Positions 1 through 8,548 of a stretch of 64,000 nt of DNA are shown here, one piece after another; the stretch's first letter is position 1; every line of letters starts with the position of its first letter. The stretch comes from Planctomycetota bacterium (lineage in GTDB: Bacteria > Planctomycetota > Planctomycetia > Isosphaerales > Isosphaeraceae). The position numbers and the translations under genes were made by a program. Location: positions 124,001 through 188,000 of the forward strand of contig JAJYWB010000002.1 in assembly GCA_021791715.1 (NCBI GenBank), given 5' to 3'. Below the pieces are notes generated by a model. The model worked only from the letters and a program-made list of their open reading frames with translations. It did not search any database and had not been told where the DNA came from.

Positions 1-15
1 GTTCGTTGGATGCGT

Positions 16-1197
16 TTAGATTTTGAGTTTGGCGATTCGATCGACCGCCTCGACGAGCCTGGGGGTTTCGACGGTGAGAGCGGCTCGAATGAAGCCGTCG
101 GCGGATTCGCCGAAGCCGCGTCCGGGAGTCGTGACGAGGTCCGCCTGATCGAGCAAGAGCGAACAGAGCTCGGTCGAGGTGTATCCCTTGGGACACGGAA
201 TCCAGACGTAAAAGGTCGCTTGCGGCGTCGGCGCGTCGAAACCGATTTTCTTCAGGCCGTCGACGAACGCGTCGCGACGTTCTTTGTAGAGCGCGCGAAT
301 CGGCGGCGTGAGGGTGTCGTATTCGTCGAGCGCCGTGATCGCCGCGAATTGGATCGCGGTGAAGATTCCCGAATCGGTGTTCGATTTCACCTGTCCGAGC
401 GCCGAGATCAAAGGCGCCCCGCCGATCGCGAATCCAACCCGCCAGCCCGTCATGTTGAACGTTTTGGAAAGGCTGTGGAATTCGATCGTTCGGTCGCGAG
501 CCCCCGGGATTTGCAGCAGGCTTGGGGCGGGTTCGTCGAAATACATCTCGTTGTACGCGGCGTCCTGCGCGACGACGAAATCATGCATCTCGGCGAGGTC
601 GAAGACCCGCTGAAAAAATCCGAGATCGGCGGTCGCCGCGGTCGGATTGTTCGGGTAATTCAAGAACATCAATTTTGTTTTGTTATATACAGATGCTGGG
701 ATCGCGTCGAAATCGGGTTGAAAGCCGAGTTCGGGTCGAAGAGGCATGATATGAACATCGCCCCCCGCGAATCGGCTCGAGCTGCGATAAACCGGGTAGC
801 ACGGGTCGGGGACGAGCGCGTAATCGCCCGGGTTGAGGACGGCGAGGGGGAAATGTGCGATACCCTCCTTCGAGCCGATGAGCGGAAGGATTTCGGTTTC
901 GGGGTCGAGTTCGATTCCGTAACGCTTGGCGCAGAAGTTCGCGATCGAGCGACGGAGTTCGGGAGCGCCTTGATCGAGCGCGTACTGGTGAAACTTGGAG
1001 TTTTCAACATGTTTTTGCAAACTTTTGATGATCGCGGCGGGGGTGGGGCGATCGGGGTCGCCGACGCCGAGGTTGAGAACGTCGCGACCTTGCGCGATCG
1101 CGGCTTTCTTCTTTTTATCGATCTCGGCGAAAAGGTACGGGGGAAGCTTTTGGAGACGGTCGGATTTCACGAAGCCGGGTCGAACGGTCGACGCCAT
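16..1197 (-). CDS. dapL: LL-diaminopimelate aminotransferase (class I/II, PLP-dependent)
   Basis: This 393-residue fold-type I aminotransferase probably makes LL-diaminopimelate from tetrahydrodipicolinate in lysine and peptidoglycan precursor synthesis, in the cytoplasm. Visible motifs are NLGVGDPD near residue 42, the YPNNPT cofactor-binding stretch at 181-186, and SLSKTFNMTGWRVG, which places the Schiff-base lysine at about K245 and the phosphate-binding arginine at about R253. Length and motif order fit DapL; a general aspartate or alanine aminotransferase cannot be excluded from sequence alone. The ATG at 1197 follows an AGGGA ribosome site seven bases upstream. It lies about 110 bases downstream of the YebC-like gene on the same strand, with a long palindrome between them. 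Confidence 0.85.
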   Translation of the reverse strand: MASTVRPGFVKSDRLQKLPPYLFAEIDKKKKAAIAQGRDVLNLGVGDPDRPTPAAIIKSLQKHVENSKFHQYALDQGAPELRRSIANFCAKRYGIELDPETEILPLIGSKEGIAHFPLAVLNPGDYALVPDPCYPVYRSSSRFAGGDVHIMPLRPELGFQPDFDAIPASVYNKTKLMFLNYPNNPTAATADLGFFQRVFDLAEMHDFVVAQDAAYNEMYFDEPAPSLLQIPGARDRTIEFHSLSKTFNMTGWRVGFAIGGAPLISALGQVKSNTDSGIFTAIQFAAITALDEYDTLTPPIRALYKERRDAFVDGLKKIGFDAPTPQATFYVWIPCPKGYTSTELCSLLLDQADLVTTPGRGFGESADGFIRAALTVETPRLVEAVDRIAKLKI

Positions 1198-1249
1198 GAT
1201 CGGTCCCTAAAACAAGGTGTTGGATGAAACATCAAGATCGACGAAACTT

Positions 1250-1289
1250 CGCACGTCGACGCGTTTATAGATAAACATGTCGGCGTGCG
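1250..1289. other. 40-nt nested palindrome between yebC and dapL
   Basis: The two halves pair almost completely: outer CGCACG/CGTGCG, middle CGAC/GTCG and inner GTTTAT/ATAAAC around a two-base turn. No T-run follows on either strand, so a plain intrinsic terminator is unlikely. An intercistronic RNA hairpin or a protein-binding palindrome for dapL expression are both possible. Confidence 0.5.
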
Positions 1290-1304
1290 AGGATGTTGAA
1301 CGAT

Positions 1305-2042
1305 TCAGGCCGGCGCCTCCTCGGCGATGATCTCGTTGGCGTGGACCGACTGAACGTCGTCGTTGTCTTCGAGCAGGTCGCGGAGTTTGAGCATTTTCTT
1401 GGCGTTTTCCCCCTCGAGTTCGACGGTCGTCGTGGGAATGTAGCGGGTTTCGGCGGTGATCGTTTCGATTTTGTGATCGGCGAGCGCCCGGCTGACGGAA
1501 TCGAAAATTTTGGCGTCGCACGTGATCTCAAAAACGTCCTCGCCGCGAACGACGTCGTCGGCGCCGGCCTCGAGCGCGATTTCCATCAGTTTATCTTCGT
1601 CGATCGATTCGTTATCAATGACGAACCAACCTTTATAATTGAACAGATACGAGACGCTTCCCGCTCCGCCGAGGTTTCCGCCGCAGATCTCGAACGTTTT
1701 GCGGATTTCGCCCGCGGTTCGGTTGCGGTTGTCGGTGAGGATTTCGCAGAGGACCGCGACTCCCCCCGGTCCGAAGCCTTCGTAAAGGATTTCTTCGTAA
1801 TTGGCGCCGCCGAGTTCCCCGGTCCCTTTTTTGATCGCGCGTTCGATGTTTTCTTTGGGGCAACTGAACGATCGAGCCTTGTCGATCGCGTAGCGCAGCT
1901 TCAGGTTCGAATCGGGATCTCCCCCGCCCAGGCGGGCGGCGACATAAACCGCGCGGCAAAGCTTGCTGAACAGCTTGCCTCGTTTGGCGTCGACGATCCC
2001 CTTGCGATGCGCGATGTTCGCCGCGTGCGAATGACCTGCCAT
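1305..2042 (-). CDS. yebC: YebC/PmpR family DNA-binding regulator / TACO1-like translation factor
   Basis: The product is a 245-residue YebC-family protein. Members are described as transcriptional regulators and, more recently, as ribosome-associated factors that help translation of proline-rich stretches. The hallmark N-terminus MAGHSHAANIAHRKG is intact, followed by the AKRGKLFSKLCR segment and the central GPGGVAVLCEILTDNRNRT stretch of the family. An in-frame TTG lies 21 bases further upstream, but the ATG at 2042 is preferred: it begins the conserved N-terminus and has AGGAG eleven bases upstream. It sits between the TPR gene and dapL on the same strand. Confidence 0.92.
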   Translation of the reverse strand: MAGHSHAANIAHRKGIVDAKRGKLFSKLCRAVYVAARLGGGDPDSNLKLRYAIDKARSFSCPKENIERAIKKGTGELGGANYEEILYEGFGPGGVAVLCEILTDNRNRTAGEIRKTFEICGGNLGGAGSVSYLFNYKGWFVIDNESIDEDKLMEIALEAGADDVVRGEDVFEITCDAKIFDSVSRALADHKIETITAETRYIPTTTVELEGENAKKMLKLRDLLEDNDDVQSVHANEIIAEEAPA

Positions 2043-2148
2043 AACCGAATCGGCTCCTATCAACGATAAAGATATTGGTGAATTTCACATAGTTGTGACG
2101 TTGATTGATCAAAACGATTCGTCGTGTTCGGATCGTTTCGTCGTCGCG

Positions 2149-4683
2149 TCATATACTGTCGCTCGTCGCGGCCTTGGGCGCCTGTTTAAATTTTTTGAGC
2201 GATTCGAGCTTTTTGCGAATCTCGGGAAGGTGTTTATCGGGAGGATGCGATTTCGCTCCCTTTTTTTCGGCGGTTTCCCAGGCCTCGCGCGCCTTGTCGT
2301 ATTCTTGGAGTTCGAAGTAAACATCGCCCAGATGTTCATGAACGGTGGTGTCGGTTCCCTCGCGGTCTTGCGCGGCGCGGGTGAGGGGTTCGACCGCCTC
2401 TTTCGCCTTGCCTCGTTTGAATAAAACCCAGCCGAGGCTGTCGAGATATGCCGTGTTGTCCTTCTCCTCTTCGAGCGCCTTGCGGATCATCGCCTCGGCT
2501 TTTTCAAGATTTTTTCCCTGATCGGCGTAAAGGTAGCCGAGGTCGTTGTTCACCTCGGGGTCGTCGGGGAATTTTTCGAGGAGGATTTCGAGCTCTTTCT
2601 CTCCCGCGGCGTAATCGTTTTTGTTCGTATAAGCGATCGATAAACCGAGCCGAGCCGCCTTGACGAACGATTCGTCGTCTTCTTTGCGCTCGAGCATTTC
2701 TTTGAAGAATCGGATCGCGTCGTCGTTGCGTCCCGCTTGCGCCAGCAGAAGCCCGTGCATTCGGAACAAAGCGATGTTGTCGGGATCGAGTTTCTCGGCG
2801 TTTTTGAGGAGATCCACGGCCTCGTCGACTCGGCCGGCGCGAGCCAAAATGAAGGCGCCTCGATAAATCGTCTCGGAATTGTTCGGCTCCATCTTGACCG
2901 CACGCCGAGCCGCGTCGATCGCAACTTCTTCGTCGCCGGCGTCGATCTTGATCAAACCGATCTGAATCAGATAAGTCGCGTTGCGCTCCGGAGGATACCG
3001 AACCACAAGTTCCTCAAGCGTTTTGACGGCGTCGTCGTAACGCCCGGCTTTTTGCTGGGTCGTCGCGAGTTCGCGGTAATTCGCCGGAGCCGGAAAAAGT
3101 TTGACCAAAAGTTTTTCGATTTCAATCAGTTTATCGGTGAACTTCGCTTTGTTCGCGATGTAAGCGAGAACGTTCAGGCCGTTCAGATCGGCCGACGCGA
3201 GATTATTCGTAAACATCTTAATCCCCGCGTCGATCAAGTCCTTCGCGATTTGACGATCGTCTATAACCTCGTTGATCTGAGACTCGATAAGCTTGATACC
3301 GACGGTCGTCTTCGACGCTTGCGAAAAAAGCTTGATTAAATCTTCCCATTTTTTTTCTTTGATGTAAGCCGAGGCGAGGACTCCGTAGGTTTGCGGAGCG
3401 GGGGCGAGTTGCATGATCGATTCGAGAGCTTTGGTCGATTTGTCGATTCGGCCCGCCGAGCGATACTCGTCCGACAAAGTTAACAGCAGGCTGACGTTCT
3501 GAGGATCGGCTTTGGCCGCGGCCTCGAGCCGCGGGATGATCTCTTTTTCACGCTTGAGAGCGCGATAAACCCGCGCCAAGAGCGCGTAACCCTCGCGTCC
3601 CTGGGGGCGTCGCCGCACCCATTGCTCGACGATTTCGAGCGCCTCGGTCTTCTTCCCCGATTCGAGATACGCCTCGCCGAGTTTGACGGGAAGCGTGAAA
3701 TTATCGGGATCGTACGTCATTCCGCGGCGAAACGCCTTGATCGCCAAGTCGTAACGCCCCGCTCGTTGGAACCCGACGCCGAATTCGAGATAAGAGTTCG
3801 CTTCTTCATTTCCAAGAATCAACCGTTGTTCAACAACACTGAAACGATTCGCGGCTTTGTCGTCGAGCGCCTCGACGACCTTCGCCCAAGCGTCGGCGGT
3901 TTCTTGAATTTTGTCGGGGCGAATCGAATACAACAGGCCGAGATCGCGCTCGATCACCAAGTACGCCGCCGATCGTTTGTCGAGCTTGGGATTCGCCTCG
4001 GCCTTCAAAAGCAGCTCGATCGCCGCCTCGGAACGCGCCGAACGCGAATAACGCGCGATCATTTGCCGTAATGTAAATAAATCGCCGGGGTCGACATCGA
4101 GAACCCGCTCGCCGTAACGTTCGGCCTCGTCGCCTCGATTGAGCGCGAAACAAATGCGACTTAAACGTTTGAGCGAGGCGATCGATTCGGGATCGTCGTC
4201 GAGCGCTTTTTTGAGGAGGTCGATCGCGGCCTCGAGCTTCCGCTCGTCCTCCAGCACCCGAGCGCGAACGTACGCCTTCACCGCCTCGATCCGCTTCCGC
4301 TCCTCGACCGTTCTGGGCCTGAGCGGAACAAACGGATAAACCGGATCTTCCCATGGAGAAAATTGCACGCCTTCATCCGCTCGGAGCGGAGGGAGTTTCG
4401 AAGCTTCGGCTTTCGCTTTGTCGTCTTTCTCCTCGGCCTTCGACACGACGACCGCGGCTTCGGCGTTCGCGACTCCCGCCTTCGATTTCAATTCGATCGT
4501 CGGATCAGAATCTGAACGCTTGTTTGAAGGCTGATGATCAGGGGGCGCGGCGGCGAGCGAGCACGCGATCCAAAGGGGCGCGGCTTGAAGAAGCGATGTG
4601 AAAATCGCGGGGCGGATGAGGGAAAATCGCCGTGGACCGCGCGGGGGCGCGGTCGATTCGCGGGGCTCGCATTCACGTCGCAT
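2149..4683 (-). CDS. Large exported TPR-repeat protein
   Basis: This 844-residue protein has a basic N-terminus and hydrophobic segment (IFTSLLQAAPLWIACSLAAA) that look like a signal peptide, a charged Ala/Lys/Glu linker to about residue 110, then tetratricopeptide repeats almost to the C-terminus. Repeat signatures such as YLESGKKTEALEIVEQ, AGRYDDAVKTLEEL, DLGYLYADQGKNLEKAEAMI and HLGDVYFELQEYDKAREAW recur at about 34-residue spacing. TPRs are protein-interaction scaffolds; the partner is unknown, and the protein probably acts in the periplasm. A TTG lies 18 bases upstream, but the ATG at 4683 is chosen because GGAGG is correctly spaced before it. yebC follows about 105 bases downstream. Confidence 0.85.
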   Translation of the reverse strand: MRRECEPRESTAPPRGPRRFSLIRPAIFTSLLQAAPLWIACSLAAAPPDHQPSNKRSDSDPTIELKSKAGVANAEAAVVVSKAEEKDDKAKAEASKLPPLRADEGVQFSPWEDPVYPFVPLRPRTVEERKRIEAVKAYVRARVLEDERKLEAAIDLLKKALDDDPESIASLKRLSRICFALNRGDEAERYGERVLDVDPGDLFTLRQMIARYSRSARSEAAIELLLKAEANPKLDKRSAAYLVIERDLGLLYSIRPDKIQETADAWAKVVEALDDKAANRFSVVEQRLILGNEEANSYLEFGVGFQRAGRYDLAIKAFRRGMTYDPDNFTLPVKLGEAYLESGKKTEALEIVEQWVRRRPQGREGYALLARVYRALKREKEIIPRLEAAAKADPQNVSLLLTLSDEYRSAGRIDKSTKALESIMQLAPAPQTYGVLASAYIKEKKWEDLIKLFSQASKTTVGIKLIESQINEVIDDRQIAKDLIDAGIKMFTNNLASADLNGLNVLAYIANKAKFTDKLIEIEKLLVKLFPAPANYRELATTQQKAGRYDDAVKTLEELVVRYPPERNATYLIQIGLIKIDAGDEEVAIDAARRAVKMEPNNSETIYRGAFILARAGRVDEAVDLLKNAEKLDPDNIALFRMHGLLLAQAGRNDDAIRFFKEMLERKEDDESFVKAARLGLSIAYTNKNDYAAGEKELEILLEKFPDDPEVNNDLGYLYADQGKNLEKAEAMIRKALEEEKDNTAYLDSLGWVLFKRGKAKEAVEPLTRAAQDREGTDTTVHEHLGDVYFELQEYDKAREAWETAEKKGAKSHPPDKHLPEIRKKLESLKKFKQAPKAATSDSI

Positions 4684-5304
4684 CGCGCGGAACCTCCTCA
4701 ATCAGCCGTTACGGCCTTGGAATTCTCTCTCACTATGTTAACAAGGACGCTTGAACGATGCCAACCCCGAAGAATTGAGCCCTCGAACCCCCGATACGAC
4801 GATCTCTGAATCTCTAAAACTCTATTCGACTCAAACTCGCATCCGTTATGATCGCGCCGAAACGTCTTTCATATTGCCAAAAGCGCCGAGTTAAAGAGTC
4901 AAATCAGGCCGTACCAACAACGGATTCAACGCGGATGATTCCGAGCCGAATTCGATTTCATCGACTTCTCAGAGTTGCAATCGATTTAAGCAGCACCGCC
5001 GCGCAATCGGGCGTCGGACGATATCGAATCGCTCGTCGAGCCGGGATCGGCGCCGCGGTCGGTTCGTTTAAAACGACGTAACATGCTGTAAATCAGTAGG
5101 ATACGCCATCAAATCAAAAACGATCGAACGCGCGGCATCGATTTTGCTTTGATCCTTACGCAATCGTCGTTTGATTGAGCACGCGAATTTGATCGCATCG
5201 ATCGAACGATTCGAGTCGTTTCGATTTCGGCATCGTCGTGCGTCCGAAATCGTCGAACTTATCGAAACTCTCCTCGGTCGACCCGACATCGCGAGACCAA
5301 TACG
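4684..5304. other. Intergenic region, divergent TPR gene / amt
   Basis: No credible coding sequence or RNA is visible here. The stretch separates two divergent genes and should hold both promoters, but no clear -35/-10 pair stands out by eye. Short ORFs on either strand lack ribosome sites and family features. Confidence 0.4.
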
Positions 5305-6855
5305 ATGATGAAGACGCCCAAAAGTATTTGGAAATCCTTATTTGCATTCGCGGCCCTGGTTTTGGCCGCACCCTCGGCGACATTCGCCGATGAACCGACT
5401 TCGGCGGCCGTTTCGTCCGCTCCCGCGACCGCGAGCGGGTCGTCCGCTCCCGCCGACTCCTCGGCGACGACAGCGGCGCCCGCGACCCCCGCTCCGACCG
5501 TCAACGGCGCCGACACCGCGTTCGTGCTCGCGGGCGCGGGGCTCGTTATGTTGATGACTCCCGGCCTCGGCCTCTTTTACGGCGGTATGGTGCGGAGGAA
5601 GAACGTCCTCGCCACGTTTCAACAAAGCTTTATTCTCCTCGGCGTGATCACGATCCAATGGGCCTTGATCGGCTACAGCTTGGCGTTCGGTCCAAGTTCG
5701 GGCGCGCTCAAACCCTTTATCGGCGGATTAAGCTGGTTCGGTCTCAACGGAGTGGGGCTTGAACCGAACGCCGATTACGCCGCGACGATCCCTCACTTGC
5801 TATTCATGGTTTATCAAATGATGTTCGCGGTGATCACCCCCGCGCTCATCTCGGGAGCTTTCGCCGAGCGGATGAAATTCTCGGCTTATCTCGTGTTCAC
5901 TTTATTATGGGCGACGCTCGTTTACGATCCGGTGGCTCACTGGGTTTGGGGAACGGGGGGCTGGATCAAGGAGATGGGGGCGTTCGACTTCGCCGGCGGA
6001 TTGGTGGTTCACGTGATCTCGGGGGTCGCGGCGTTGACCTGCGCCCTGTATATGGGGCGGCGGAAGGGATACGGCGAGGATCAAATGCATCCTCATAATT
6101 TGACGATGACCGCGATCGGCACGGGAATTCTTTGGTTCGGCTGGTTCGGTTTCAATCCAGGGAGCGCGCTCGCGGCGGGAACCTCGGCGACGATCGCTTT
6201 CGTGACGACGCACATCGCCGCGGCGAGCGCCGCGGTTTCGTGGTCGGCGATCGAATGGCTGCACCGCGGCAAGGCGACGGTTCTGGGCGCCTGCACCGGA
6301 GCGGTCGCGGGGTTGGTCGCGATCACACCCGCGGCGGGTTATGTCTCGCCGATGGGGGGGCTTTTGATCGGCCTTCTTGTTTCACTCGTTTGCTACGGCG
6401 CGGTGATGCTTAAGGGTAAATTTGGATATGACGATTCGCTCGACGTGTTCGGGATTCACGGAGTGGGGGGCGCTTTCGGCGCTCTCGCGGTCGGCGTTTT
6501 CGCGACCAAGGTGATCAGCGGCGGCCCGTCGGGGCTTTTGGACGGCAACGCGGCCCAGCTTGGCAAGCAGGCGATTTCGCTCCTCGCCGCGGCGGCTTAC
6601 AGCGGAATCGTGACCGTCGGCGTTCTCAAGGTCGTCGATTTGGTGATCGGTTTGCGTGTTTCCACGGAATTCGAGGAAATCGGCCTCGATCTCAGTCAGC
6701 ACGGCGAGCGCGGTTACATTATGGAGATCGACGAGTTGAGCTTCCCGGTCGATCGGCCCGCGGCCGCCGCGAGCGTCGGCTCGGCGTACGGAATCGATTC
6801 GGCCGAGTCTCCGGTTCTCGACGCCGCGACTCGACCCGATCCCGCGGTCGCCTAA
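5305..6855 (+). CDS. amt: Ammonium transporter (Amt/MEP/Rh family)
   Basis: This 516-residue inner-membrane channel for ammonium has the usual multi-helix core from about residue 70 to 450, with FYGGMVRRKN, the NPGSALAAG stretch, and the two pore histidines in the VVHVISGVAALTCALYMG and DVFGIHGVGGAFGAL segments. It starts with a cleavable-looking signal sequence (MMKTPKSIWKSLFAFAALVLAAPSATFA) and a Ser/Ala/Pro-rich stretch before the first helix, as in several Gram-negative Amt proteins. A hydrophilic tail of about 50 residues follows the last helix. No PII gene (glnK) is adjacent, so any PII partner is encoded elsewhere. The ribosome site is weak. A strong terminator lies about 40 bases downstream, so the gene is probably monocistronic. 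Confidence 0.93.
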   Translation: MMKTPKSIWKSLFAFAALVLAAPSATFADEPTSAAVSSAPATASGSSAPADSSATTAAPATPAPTVNGADTAFVLAGAGLVMLMTPGLGLFYGGMVRRKNVLATFQQSFILLGVITIQWALIGYSLAFGPSSGALKPFIGGLSWFGLNGVGLEPNADYAATIPHLLFMVYQMMFAVITPALISGAFAERMKFSAYLVFTLLWATLVYDPVAHWVWGTGGWIKEMGAFDFAGGLVVHVISGVAALTCALYMGRRKGYGEDQMHPHNLTMTAIGTGILWFGWFGFNPGSALAAGTSATIAFVTTHIAAASAAVSWSAIEWLHRGKATVLGACTGAVAGLVAITPAAGYVSPMGGLLIGLLVSLVCYGAVMLKGKFGYDDSLDVFGIHGVGGAFGALAVGVFATKVISGGPSGLLDGNAAQLGKQAISLLAAAAYSGIVTVGVLKVVDLVIGLRVSTEFEEIGLDLSQHGERGYIMEIDELSFPVDRPAAAASVGSAYGIDSAESPVLDAATRPDPAVA

Positions 6856-6891
6856 AAGGCGCTTTCGATCTTCATTCCAAAGCAAAATCAA

Positions 6892-6927
6892 GGGCTCGCC
6901 GTCGACCGCGACGGCGGCCCTTTTTTT
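6892..6927 (+). terminator. Intrinsic terminator of amt
   Basis: GGGC and GCCGTCG on the left pair with CGACGGC and GCCC on the right around a four-base loop, and a run of seven T follows directly. It is placed just after the amt stop codon. Confidence 0.85.
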
Positions 6928-7290
6928 ACGTCTCGTCTCGACCGCTCGCCACAAATTAAAATAGCGATATAATATTATACTAAAAATCCATAAAGTTTTC
7001 GATTATTAAATTTGATCGTTGAGGTTCTTGCTTCGGAGCGTCTTCGGTTTAGAATCGACGCATCTTGATTTCGATAGGGCTGATTCATTCATCTCGGATA
7101 TGGATAGGATTGAAATCGGGTGAGCGATCAAGAACAAGCCGAGCGACGAGACGATCGTCTTGAATGCGACGAGGCGATTCCGTCGGATTTGACCGAGGAG
7201 AGCGCGGCGCCTGGGACGTCGGGGGGAACGAAGGCGATCCGCCGGCATCGCGACGCGGTCGTGACGATTCAAGGAGGGGGGATTTTCGGA
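6928..7290. other. AT-rich intergenic region before repeat copy A
   Basis: A markedly AT-rich stretch around 6950-7020 follows the amt terminator. A 66-codon reading frame starting with GTG at 7120 runs into repeat A and has no family signature, so it is not called as a gene. Nothing else is recognisable. Confidence 0.35.
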
Positions 7291-7620
7291 TTGATAGGTT
7301 ATCCCGAAAGAAAACCGTGAATTCGGCGGGAATTGAGGGCGAACACGAAATTGGGAGGGCGAACCTCCTGGTGAGCCGTATTAAGATGTTTGCGATTATT
7401 GACCGAAAAATCCGCCACTTCTCATGAGTTTATGAAAAGAGGCTCACCAGGAGGTTCGCCCTCCCAAATAGAAAGAATCGAACATCTAGGTTCGTTACAT
7501 CTCCCAAATAGAAAGAATCGAACATCTAGGTTTGTTACATCTCCCAAATAGAAAGAATCGAACATCTAGGTTTGTTACATCTAGTGGTTTTATTGGTGAA
7601 TTGGCGCCGAAACCGGTATA
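7291..7620 (+). repeat. Dispersed inverted-repeat element, copy A
   Basis: The element has an outer end resembling GGTTATCCCGAAAGAAAACC, then a left arm (7353-7377, starting GGGAGGGCGAACCTCC), a 63-base loop, and a perfectly complementary right arm (7441-7465). After a short tandem array it ends with the conserved tail TTATTGGTGAAT...GGCGCCGAAACCGGTA. The same arms and flanks recur at four other places in the window. No open reading frame is associated with it. It resembles a non-autonomous mobile element or a REP/BIME-like repeat. Confidence 0.8.
7461..7580 (+). repeat. Three tandem 40-bp units inside repeat copy A
   Basis: Three consecutive 40-base units begin at 7461, 7501 and 7541, differing by a single base (TTCG versus TTTG). 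Each starts with the last bases of the right inverted-repeat arm (CTCCC) and continues AAATAGAAAGAATCGAAC. The array is an expansion of the element's right flank; repeat copy C has a single unit. Confidence 0.9.
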
Positions 7621-7848
7621 TTAGTATCGATTTATCCACGAAAGCTTTTCGGATAATCTCTTGGCGGTTTTATGTCTTGATTCCAATCTCGATTATCGTA
7701 AACTGAATTTGGATGAAAACTGTGCGGTACAATTGATTGGCACGCGTGTTCGAGCGCTGCTCGATAACATGCAATCGGTCTCCAGGCGAATCGCGGCGAT
7801 TCTCTTCGGAGGATTCGCGGTGGAAACGCCTATCAAAAGGTGACGGCG

Positions 7849-8043
7849 ATGGCCGAAACAAACCCGCGATTGAATTCGACCTTCCAAGGCGATTCTTCCG
7901 CCAAAGCCGAGTCGAAGCGCCGACTCGACGAGGCGATCGCCTATGAAACGGCGAGTAACGAGCGTTGCGCCAATATGAGACGCGATCGCGACGAGTTTTT
8001 CCGTCAAATGAGCGACGCCTCGTTCGTTCCGCGGAAGAAATAA
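7849..8043 (+). CDS. Small hypothetical protein (64 aa)
   Basis: This is a short charged, helical-looking protein beginning MAETNPRLNSTF and rich in Asp, Glu, Arg and Lys, without cysteine pairs, signal peptide or membrane segment. An AGGTGA ribosome site sits about six bases before the ATG, and codon choice (GCG, GCC, GAT CGC, TCG) matches the surrounding real genes. A GTG nine bases upstream is an alternative start. A longer minus-strand frame covers the same bases (7693-8184), but its arginine-rich composition looks like a shadow. No family is recognised. Confidence 0.5.
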   Translation: MAETNPRLNSTFQGDSSAKAESKRRLDEAIAYETASNERCANMRRDRDEFFRQMSDASFVPRKK

Positions 8044-8548
8044 AAGCTCGACTCGTCGGCTCGACGACGCTTCGACCGTCCGCGCTCGATTACGTAAGCT
8101 AAAGCCGATCAACAAGATACGAACATCGATCCGCGCCGCGCGGCGATCGATTCGACCGTTTCGATCCGAAGCCGAATTCTTCATCCGGTTTCGGCTTCGG
8201 GTCGCCGTGTTATCAGTTCAAGCCGACGCGCCGCCGCGGTCGATCCTGGCGAGTCTCGCGTTTTGGATCGGTCGCGAGTTTTCCCGCGCTCTGTCGCCGA
8301 TTCGTCTTTTCCGCAGTTCTTGAATCGCGGTCTTAGCGTTGCGCAGATCGCGCGATTTCCCCGGAATGAATCTGGAATGAAAATTCAATTAAATCAATAA
8401 TATTACAAATAGAGTGAATCGAGTCGACGAATTCGCTCGGCGATCGCGGCGTACTTGACCCGGCTCGCGGATGCTTTCTACAATCGACTGCTCTTCGACC
8501 CGTATCGATCGGCGATTCGGATCCTCTCACAGGCGCGAATATATTCCG
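8044..8548. other. Intergenic region
   Basis: About 500 bases without a supportable gene or RNA. A short AT-rich patch near 8385-8410 may belong to the promoter of the exoribonuclease/RNase R pair, but no clear hexamers were found. Confidence 0.35.

Noticed and set aside
10-1227. 405-codon plus-strand frame opposite dapL
   Set aside because: It is the arginine/glutamate-rich mirror of the aminotransferase gene, with no family motif; the minus strand has a complete enzyme.
7120-7320. 66-codon frame starting with GTG, ending in the repeat outer end
   Set aside because: No ribosome site, no family, and the C-terminal part is simply translated repeat sequence.
7693-8184. 163-codon minus-strand frame opposite the small 64-aa gene
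   Set aside because: Composition is arginine-rich and it covers non-coding flanks; the plus-strand frame has the ribosome site and normal codon use.
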